A DNA stretch of 64,000 nt from a bacterium (GTDB taxonomy: Bacteria; Desulfobacterota; JAPLJL01). Under the pieces are notes generated by a model that saw only the letters and a program-made list of their open reading frames with translations, searched no databases and was not told the origin of the DNA. Location: assembly GCA_028713675.1 (NCBI GenBank), contig JAQTNV010000013.1:1-64000 (forward strand), read 5' to 3'. The position numbers were made by a program, and so were the translations under genes. Numbering within the stretch: the stretch's first letter is position 1; each line of letters starts with the position of its first letter. Below are positions 58,345 to 64,000 of this stretch, piece by piece.

Positions 58345-58374
58345 TTGACGGATTCGATCCATCTTCCTTAATAT
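58345..58374 (+). promoter_or_regulatory. Promoter of the beta-barrel protein gene
   Basis: Plus-strand TTGACG (58345-58350), an 18-bp spacer and TAATAT (58369-58374), with a TGGAGG ribosome-binding site before ATG 58403. It is divergent from the cytochrome operon promoter, with 33 bp between the two. Confidence 0.65.
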
Positions 58375-58402
58375 TGCTCCGGACCTATGGAGGAAAATAA
58401 AC

Positions 58403-59179
58403 ATGCCTGATTACGCCGGGAAAAAGGGCTGGATTCTGGCCGCTTCCGCTTTTTTGCTTCTCGCCCTCACCCCGCAAGCCGAAGCGGGCAGCAAAATAAT
58501 CCTGACCAAGTTCAGCCAGATGACCGACATCAGCGACCGGGACAGTCAGATGAACGGCCTGGCCCGGGAACTGGGGCTGACCGCCGCCGCCATTCCCCTG
58601 GCCCCCGCGGAGCCCCTGGGCCTCGTCCCGGGGGTGGATATCGGCCTCGGGATTTCCGTGGCGGACATCCATGATGAAAACGCCTATTGGGATAACGCGG
58701 TGGCCGACGGGAAGCCGAAGCCCGTCCTGATCCTTCCCCAGATCATCGTCCGCAAGGGAATCCCCTGGGGGATCGATCTCGGCGCCTCCTACACCCCCAC
58801 GGTGATCGGGAGCAACCTCTCCCTGGTGGGCGCGGAAGCCAAATGGTCGTTCGTCAAGGGATCCATGCTGACGCCGGCCCTCGCTCTCCGGGTGGATTTC
58901 CACCACGCTTTCGGCGCTTCGGATTTCAGCCTGCAAACCCTTTCCACCGACATTTCCATCAGCAAGGGTTTCGGCCGACTGAAGCCGTATACCGGGGTCG
59001 GAATGGATTTCATTTTCTTCAACCCCGATGCGTTCACCAACCTGAAAAAAACCGATCCCCGGGAGCTGAAAGGTTACGCCGGGGTCAGGATCAAGCTCCT
59101 GCTGATCCAGATCGTTCCGGAAATCGACCTGGCCAGAGACTTCCTGATTTACAGCCTGAAGGTAGGGCTGGTTCTTTAA
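58403..59179 (+). CDS. Predicted outer-membrane beta-barrel protein, unknown
   Basis: The 258-aa protein has a signal peptide (ILAASAFLLLALTPQAEA) and amphipathic beta strands with alternating hydrophobic residues (VDIGLGISVADI, GIDLGASYTPTVIG, ALALRVDFHHAFG, LKPYTGVGMDFIFF, KGYAGVRIKLLLIQIVPEIDLA) ending in SLKVGLVL. The pattern fits a 10-12-strand barrel, although the terminal residue is Leu rather than Phe. Family and ligand are unknown. It is divergent from the cytochrome operon. Confidence 0.7.
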   Translation: MPDYAGKKGWILAASAFLLLALTPQAEAGSKIILTKFSQMTDISDRDSQMNGLARELGLTAAAIPLAPAEPLGLVPGVDIGLGISVADIHDENAYWDNAVADGKPKPVLILPQIIVRKGIPWGIDLGASYTPTVIGSNLSLVGAEAKWSFVKGSMLTPALALRVDFHHAFGASDFSLQTLSTDISISKGFGRLKPYTGVGMDFIFFNPDAFTNLKKTDPRELKGYAGVRIKLLLIQIVPEIDLARDFLIYSLKVGLVL

Positions 59180-59495
59180 TCAGAAAAACACGGTCATAGG
59201 TCGTGGGTCATGGGTCATAGGCAGAAACCCATAACCATACGATCAAAAGTAATTTTCACCCTCGCCCTGCCTTCCCCCCTCCCCGCCCTTGACGGGGCAA
59301 GCAAAGGGGGAGGGATATACAGAGAAAATCATTATTTGTCGTAAATTATCCCCTCCCTTGAGGGGAGGGGATGAAGGGGAGGGTGATGGTACCGGGTTTA
59401 AACCTATCACCTATGACCCAACACCCAACACCTTTTGGGAGAGCGAAACCAACCCCCCAAAAAGAAAAAAAAGGCTAAGGAATATGCCAGCGCGG
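59180..59495. repeat. Spacer with repeat fragments
   Basis: It contains GGTCATAGGTC phrases, a CCCCTCCCTTGAGGGG palindrome and, at its end, a short partial copy of the dispersed element (GAGCGAAACCAACC, about 59440-59490). No gene is seen. Confidence 0.55.
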
Positions 59496-60245
59496 TTACG
59501 GCGTTAGCTGCTCCGGAGCGGGAATTTGAAAGGAATCTTCCGCCAGTTCCGGGTTGATCTCCAGATCCAGGAGATCGATCCGGAACGAAGATTCTCCCCC
59601 CGGGCCGGGGAGGACAAATTCGATCCGGGTGGGAAGAAGAAATCCGGCCGAGGTCCGATAATTTTTAAACCTGGCCAGGTAAGAGATTTTGCCCTCACCC
59701 GTGAAGACCTTCAACGTTTTCAACTGCAGGTTCCGCCGGGAATATTCCGCTTCCGCTCCGGCCCCGCCGTCCTGAAACTTAAGTTTCAGGACGCGGCCCG
59801 CGGGGGTCGGGCTGACCGGCTCCTTTCCCCAGATTGAGTCCGGGATCCTTCCGCTCAGGAAATAAACCAGGTTGGGAGTGGTGATCTCCGGCGGCAGATA
59901 CTGTTCCAGGAGCGATCTGGCCTCTCCGTCCTCGAACCGCGAGTGTTCCTGGGGCACGTAGATCTGCAGCTTTTCCCGGTCCTGCACCAGGAGAAAGGCC
60001 AGGTTTCCCAGGGGGCTCAGGGCCTGGACCTTCAGGCGGTCCGGGGCCGCGAGCAGGAAGGCAAAACGCAGGGCCCCCAGTCCCTCCGGGCCCCGGAAAC
60101 GAAACTCGCCCGTTCCCTTCAAAACGGATGGGACGGACGGGGATTTCAGGGCGGCCAGGAGCGCTTCCGGGGATGAAAGTTCCGGCCGGGCGGCGCAACC
60201 AGCCAGGGATAACATAATCAGAATAAAAATGAATTTATTTTTCAT
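59496..60245 (-). CDS. Outer-membrane lipoprotein, LolB/DUF4292-like
   Basis: The 249-aa protein has a lipoprotein signal peptide (IFILIMLSLAGCAAR) and a single beta-sheet domain of the LolA/LolB type. Its motifs (GTGEFRFRGPEG, PDRLKVQALSPLGN, EVTLQVEF-like strands and SYLARFKNY...PTRIEFVLPG) resemble DUF4292 proteins, which are thought to act in lipoprotein or lipid handling. It lies downstream of a long TPR lipoprotein gene, a pairing I recall in other deltaproteobacterial genomes. Confidence 0.78.
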   Translation of the reverse strand: MKNKFIFILIMLSLAGCAARPELSSPEALLAALKSPSVPSVLKGTGEFRFRGPEGLGALRFAFLLAAPDRLKVQALSPLGNLAFLLVQDREKLQIYVPQEHSRFEDGEARSLLEQYLPPEITTPNLVYFLSGRIPDSIWGKEPVSPTPAGRVLKLKFQDGGAGAEAEYSRRNLQLKTLKVFTGEGKISYLARFKNYRTSAGFLLPTRIEFVLPGPGGESSFRIDLLDLEINPELAEDSFQIPAPEQLTP

Positions 60246-60333
60246 AATAAAAATCCCTCACCCTACTTCGCTAAAGCTTCGAAGGGCAGGCCTTTTTCCT
60301 TGCGCCCGATAGGCTTCATGTCCGTCAAAATCA

Positions 60334-60395
60334 GGGAGGGCACGAGGCCCTCCCCTACGAGAAAAAACATGTAGGGGCGGGGTTGATCCCCGCCC
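60334..60395. repeat. Inverted pair of class-1 REP hairpins
   Basis: GGGAGGGCACGAGGCCC...CCTAC (60334-60356) and GTAGGGGCGGGG...CCCCGCCC (60371-60395) lie between the TPR and LolB-like genes. Each carries the GTAG head. Confidence 0.8.
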
Positions 60396-60404
60396 AAATG
60401 CTTT

Positions 60405-62168
60405 TCAATTCGCATTCTCGAGGCGCTTTAGCTTTTCCTCGATTCGCTTCAGATCCTTGTCGGGTTCCGGCTTGAGTTGCAGCGAGTTTTTGTAATCACG
60501 GATGGCCTTTTCCCTTTCTCCCAGCGCGGAATGGACATCCCCCAGGTGTTCCGCGATGGTCGGGTCGTCCCCGATCAGGGAAAAGGCCCGCTCGATCAGT
60601 TCCAGGGCCTTGCGGTAATTCTTCTGCTGGTAATAGGCCCAGCCGAGGCTGTCGGTGATGAAACCGTCGTTGGGACGGATCTCCAGCGCCTTTTTGAGCA
60701 AGCCCAGGGCCTCTTCCAGCTTGATCCCCTTTTCCGCGTAAAGGTAACCGATATAGTTCAAAGCGTCGGCATGCTTGGGATCCAGTTTGAGCACCTTTTT
60801 CATGGTCTCGATACAGAGATCATCCTGGTCCAGGAAATCGTATACCTCTCCCAGCAGGTAGAGCAGGGTCACGTCATCCGGTTTCAACTTCAGTCCCTGC
60901 TCCACGACCTCCTTGGCTTCGGCGAAGCGCCGGGCTTTGAAAAAAAGATGGGCCAGGGCGCGCTGGAGCCCGGCCTCGCCGGGCATTTTTTCCAGGGCGG
61001 CCTGCACGGTGAGGATCGCCCCGGCGGTGTCGTTGTTTTCCTCCTGCATCATCGCGATCTGGATGCGGGCTTCCGGGTAAAAAGAGGAGCTGCTTTCGAT
61101 TTTTTCCAATTCCTCCCGGGCTTTATCCCGGGCGCCGGATTTAAGATAAGCGGCGGCCAGGTAATACCGGGCGGTGGGGTGGCCCGGCTCGGCGGTCAGG
61201 ACGAAACTGAACTCCTCGATGGCCTGGTCGAGGTTTCCCTCCTCAAACTCGAGCAGCCCGATTTTCACCCGGAGGTCGAGATTGTCGGTATCAAAGCGCT
61301 CCTGCTCCTGGAATTTCTCCAGGGCGCCTTTGTAATCGTTGCGGGAAATGTAAATCTGCCCCAGCCGCTCCAGGATGCGCGGATTCTCCGGGAAATAACG
61401 CAGGGCCTTCTGGTAAAGCTCCACCGCCTGGTCGCTTTTCTTCTGAAACTCAAAAATTATCCCCAGTTCAATCAGCGCCGCCAGGAAGCTGGGCTGGCGT
61501 TCAATCGCTTTCTGGTAATAGTTCTCCGCCTTGGGCCAATCCTTGCGTTCGGCCGACATCCGGCCCAGGTAGTAGTAGCCCAGAGGGGATTGCGGTTCGA
61601 CCGCGACAAAAATCAAAAACTCCTTTTCCGCTTCCGCGGATTCCTTCTTTTCGGCCAGCAGCGAGCCCAGGTAAAGATGGGACTCGGTTTTTTTCGGATC
61701 GAGTTTCAAAACCTGGCGATACTCATCGATCGCGGGGTCGATCCGGCGCAGGGCCCCGTCCACCGAACCGAGCAGGATGTGGGCCTCGGTGGAGCGGGGA
61801 TGTTTTTTCACCAGCTCCTCCGCCAGCGGCAAAACCTCGCTGAGCTTGCCCGAGCCGAGCAGCAGCTGGGCCAGGCGCAGGTTGATGTCCAGGGATTCCG
61901 GATTTAACTTCCGGGCCGCTTCATAATTTTCGATCGCCGTCTGGGTATCGCCATCCAAAAAGGCCAGGCGGGCCTTTAAAAAGCTGGCATAAGCCTCCGG
62001 GGACTGGGGCAGGACAAAGGTGGTCTCCGATTCGGGTGCCGAGAACTCTTTGTGTACTGGTGCCGATCCCGGCGCGGGCGGAGGCAGGGTCCGGCAGGCC
62101 AGAATCCCCAGGGAAAAGACCGCTACGCCCAGCCACCGGCGCGGGCCGATTTTATTTATTTTGAGCAT
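60405..62168 (-). CDS. 15-TPR lipoprotein
   Basis: The 587-aa protein has a signal peptide with a lipobox (VAVFSLGILACRTL), a Pro-rich linker and about fifteen tetratricopeptide repeats covering residues 55-560. The repeat period is 34, as in LGSLLAEKKESAEAEKEFLIFVAVEPQS. The last part is a charged helix. TPR solenoids mediate protein-protein contact, so it is likely a periplasmic scaffold anchored to the outer membrane. It lies upstream of the LolB-like gene on the same strand, with a REP-filled gap of 160 bases. Confidence 0.9.
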   Translation of the reverse strand: MLKINKIGPRRWLGVAVFSLGILACRTLPPPAPGSAPVHKEFSAPESETTFVLPQSPEAYASFLKARLAFLDGDTQTAIENYEAARKLNPESLDINLRLAQLLLGSGKLSEVLPLAEELVKKHPRSTEAHILLGSVDGALRRIDPAIDEYRQVLKLDPKKTESHLYLGSLLAEKKESAEAEKEFLIFVAVEPQSPLGYYYLGRMSAERKDWPKAENYYQKAIERQPSFLAALIELGIIFEFQKKSDQAVELYQKALRYFPENPRILERLGQIYISRNDYKGALEKFQEQERFDTDNLDLRVKIGLLEFEEGNLDQAIEEFSFVLTAEPGHPTARYYLAAAYLKSGARDKAREELEKIESSSSFYPEARIQIAMMQEENNDTAGAILTVQAALEKMPGEAGLQRALAHLFFKARRFAEAKEVVEQGLKLKPDDVTLLYLLGEVYDFLDQDDLCIETMKKVLKLDPKHADALNYIGYLYAEKGIKLEEALGLLKKALEIRPNDGFITDSLGWAYYQQKNYRKALELIERAFSLIGDDPTIAEHLGDVHSALGEREKAIRDYKNSLQLKPEPDKDLKRIEEKLKRLENAN

Positions 62169-62230
62169 GTGAATTATGCCGTTTTAAATGGCGGTTTAAT
62201 TATGGTTGTTAGCTATGGATTTCGTCAACT

Positions 62231-62265
62231 AAAACCGGGGGTCAGCCTCATCAGCTGGCCCCCGG
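62231..62265 (-). terminator. Terminator after the small repeat protein gene
   Basis: On the minus strand CCGGGGGCCAGC pairs with GCTGACCCCCGG around TGATGAG, followed by TTTT. It lies about 90 bases past the stop of the small protein gene. Confidence 0.75.
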
Positions 62266-62352
62266 CTGCGGGACAACCCTGAATCTATCCTTCCGGATTC
62301 TTTCCTTCCGACGGAAAGAAAGAAGATATCTTCCGGAATAATGAACCGGCAA

Positions 62353-62607
62353 TTACCTCTTCTTTTTGGACGCGGCTTTCCTTCTGACCATTTTCGCCCG
62401 CGAGATATCCCCCTGCTTGTCGATAAAGTAGAGATAACCTTCCTCCCGGCGGATCCCGGCCTTGCTGACCACTTCGGCCTTACCCAGGTTCTGTTTCTTG
62501 GCCCCGCCCCTGGCCATTTTCTTCCGGGAGACATTCCCCTGCTTGTCGATGTAATAAAGCCAGCCTTTCTCCCGCTTGATCCCTTCCTTCGCTACTTTTT
62601 GTGCCAT
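62353..62607 (-). CDS. Small basic protein with an internal repeat
   Basis: The 84-aa protein consists of two copies of one module: (K)EGIKREKGWLYYIDKQGNVSRKKM and KAGIRREEGYLYFIDKQGDISRAKM, each with a WLYYIDKQG-like beta core, separated by a basic linker (ARGGAKKQNLGKAEV) and ended by KKKR. A very strong GGGGGAGG site precedes the ATG. The charge suggests nucleic-acid or ribosome contact. I do not recognise the family, though small proteins with the motif YxIDKxGxV are common in deltaproteobacteria. Confidence 0.75.
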   Translation of the reverse strand: MAQKVAKEGIKREKGWLYYIDKQGNVSRKKMARGGAKKQNLGKAEVVSKAGIRREEGYLYFIDKQGDISRAKMVRRKAASKKKR

Positions 62608-63271
62608 ACCTCCCCCTTTCTTTTCTCGATATGGATTTAGTTACTATTTTTGTTATTTTCCCGAGGATGTCAAGCTAATTCTCCGAAGGAAAACCGAGAA
62701 AATAAAGCATCTATCGGGTCTATCGTGTCCATAGTGTCCATTGGGTCCATCGGGTTGATCGGAGATCGGAGATAGGAGATAGGGAAAAGCCGTGAGGCGT
62801 TAGGGGTTAAAATGTTTTACCGGAGCCCGGGGGGTTGGTTCTCGCGACCTGCACTCTTTTTACCCTGATACCAATAAACTCGACAACTCCTGATAATTGG
62901 ATCCAACGAAGGCGAGGCCCTGCGGGACCGCCGCCCGGGATTACGTGATCGCGCACATTGTGCGGGGAGCGAAACCAACCCCCCAAAAAAGAAAAGAGCG
63001 AGAACAAAGGAGAGATTCTTCGCCCGCCAAAGGCGGCCTCAGAATGACAGATTAAAAGTAATTTGGTTCCTGAAAAAAACCCGAGAGGAAAACCTGACCC
63101 TTAACCTGTTATCTGATACCTGCTACTTTTTATTTGTTTTACTGCTTACTGCTTACGAGCTCTGCGAGCCCGACGTAGCCCTTTTAAAAGCGGGGCATCC
63201 CACCGTGCTTAACCGGGCGAAGTCTGGGCTGCCTGCTCTCCACTAGCCGAAGTATCGTGCTTGGAGCAATT
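62608..63271. repeat. 664-bp spacer with inverted 230-bp dispersed element
   Basis: From 62826 to 63051 lies a copy in the inverted sense (GGGTTGGTTCTCGCGAC ... GGGGAGCGAAACC ... GCCTCAGAATGAC). GTCTATCGTGTCC phrases precede it and TTACTGCTTACTGC phrases follow it. The last 120 bases, next to the ABC gene, contain no recognised element. Confidence 0.75.
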
Positions 63272-64000
63272 TCAGGCTTTCATCACTTTATGATCCCGGG
63301 TGTGGTGGGGATGAATATGGATAAGGTTATTAGCCTGCAGCAGCGCGGTGTCCCCCAGGATCTCCGCGGGAGTGCCGGCGCCGGCCAGCTTTTTATCCTG
63401 CCCGAACACATAAACTTTGTCGGCGATGTCTTCAATGATGTGCAGATCATGGGTGGCGGTGACAATCGTCTTGCCGGAATGGGAAGCCTCGGCCAGCATT
63501 CCGATCAGCTTGGTGCTGGTCTTGGGGTCCAACCCGGCGGTGGGTTCATCCAGGAGAAGCACGTCCGGCTCGATCACCAGGATGGTGGCGAACGCCACCT
63601 TCCGTTTTTCCCCGAGGCTCAACTGGTGCGGAGAGCGGTCCAGGAGCGGGCCGATCTGCAGGGTTTCCGCGAGCAGCTCCAGGCGCGCCTTCACCGTTTT
63701 TTCCTCCATCCCCAGCTGGAGCGGGCCGAAGGCGATGTCCTCCCTGACCGTGGGGCAGAAGAGCTGAACGTCCGGGTTCTGAAAAATCAGCCCGATTTTC
63801 CGCCGAAACCTCAGGGAAAACTCCGCGTCGAGGAACGACTTTTCCGTCAATTCCTTCCCTATGTAAGCGAGGGTCCCCCGCTGGGGAAAGATCAACGCGT
63901 CCAGCAGGTGAAGAAAGGTGGACTTGCCCGAGCCGTTTGCCCCCACCAGGGCGACTCTCTCCCCTGCGGTGATGGTCAGGCCGACGCCGTTGAGAGCCGG
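63272..64000 (-). CDS. ABC transporter ATP-binding protein, CbiO/EcfA-like (start beyond window)
   Basis: The visible 243 residues have Walker A (VALVGANGSGKSTF), the Q-loop (IGLIFQNPDVQLF), the signature LSLGEKRKVAFA, Walker B (VLLLDEPTAGLD) and an H-loop (ATHDLHII). The FQNPDxQLF segment and the short C-terminus point to energy-coupling-factor or cobalt/nickel ATPases (CbiO, NikO, EcfA). The frame continues without a stop to the end of the window, so the true start lies beyond it; the conventional ATG at 63946 truncates the Walker A strand. The C-terminal His-rich tail (LIHIHPHHTRDHKVM) could bind metal, which would suit nickel or cobalt import. Partner genes lie outside. Confidence 0.9.
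   Translation of the reverse strand, partial: PALNGVGLTITAGERVALVGANGSGKSTFLHLLDALIFPQRGTLAYIGKELTEKSFLDAEFSLRFRRKIGLIFQNPDVQLFCPTVREDIAFGPLQLGMEEKTVKARLELLAETLQIGPLLDRSPHQLSLGEKRKVAFATILVIEPDVLLLDEPTAGLDPKTSTKLIGMLAEASHSGKTIVTATHDLHIIEDIADKVYVFGQDKKLAGAGTPAEILGDTALLQANNLIHIHPHHTRDHKVMKA

Noticed and set aside
60477-61907. 476-aa plus-strand open frame opposite the TPR gene
   Set aside because: The 34-residue TPR period is visible only on the minus strand.
63150-63260. Possible cobalamin-type riboswitch beside the CbiO-like gene
   Set aside because: It lies 3' of the gene on its strand and shows none of the conserved B12-box features.

Overview
The window is a chromosomal segment of an anaerobic, Gram-negative bacterium. 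A Desulfobacterota-like or neighbouring lineage fits best, but no rRNA or universal marker is present to prove it. Supporting signs are a Ni-CO dehydrogenase (CooS) with its maturation ATPase CooC, a ferredoxin-dependent 2-oxoacid oxidoreductase, a ferredoxin:thioredoxin reductase, a tetrahaem c3-type cytochrome with a heptahaem cytochrome and a cytochrome b, sigma-54 signalling, selenocysteine decoding and several outer-membrane or lipoprotein genes. No complete 5-10 kb module dominates; the layout is a mosaic of short operons separated by repeat-rich spacers.

Layout. 1-7.4 kb: a signalling block on the minus strand, with a giant histidine kinase (nine PAS, two GAF), an NtrC-type regulator, and a second response regulator with its own consensus sigma-54 promoter. 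7.6-12.7 kb: cooS, a half-size TauE-like protein, a zinc-ribbon HD hydrolase, a Fe-S protein and an Rrf2 regulator with a clear promoter and operator. 12.9-19.1 kb: tandem secreted paralogues, an iron-sulfur flavoprotein, vapBC, a VOC protein, a geranylgeranyl-reductase-like flavoprotein and a DUF2238-like membrane protein. 19.7-25 kb: a lipid-kinase-like gene, a REP-associated transposase between arrays of GTAG-headed REP hairpins, selD (itself a selenoprotein whose true start lies upstream of an in-frame UGA), a ParB-like gene preceded by two 16-bp palindromes, and cooC. 25-39.5 kb: a very large Ig-like surface lipoprotein, a nucleotidyltransferase pair, a JAMM peptidase coupled to a phytoene-desaturase-like flavoprotein, a bacterioferritin-like protein, a 2-oxoacid:ferredoxin oxidoreductase, and a glutaredoxin with an FTR-rubredoxin fusion. 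39.8-45.4 kb: NlpC/P60-SPOR, a CocE-like hydrolase, a MaoC hydratase and a Tat-type flavodoxin-ferredoxin without an obvious start codon.

45.6-48.5 kb is an island-like, visibly more AT-rich three-gene cassette (PD-(D/E)xK-like protein with a winged helix, complete Hanks-type kinase, unrecognised 400-aa protein) near tRNA-Ala. It is the best candidate here for an undescribed, possibly defensive, system. 49.1-64 kb: tRNA-Ala, ftsB-like, a GAF-GAF-GGDEF cyclase, lipoproteins, a K+ channel with a separate cyclic-nucleotide-binding partner, the multihaem cytochrome operon, a beta-barrel protein, a LolB/DUF4292-like lipoprotein, a 15-TPR lipoprotein, and a partial CbiO/EcfA-type ATPase.

The spacers share several repeat families: two classes of GTAG-headed REP hairpins, a 27-bp imperfect palindrome (GTCATTCCGGCG...), a roughly 230-bp element with a conserved CGAGTCGCGAGAACC end, and low-complexity tandem phrases. 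Many long open frames opposite GC-rich genes are shadows and were left out. All functions are read from motifs and remembered family features; no database search was run.
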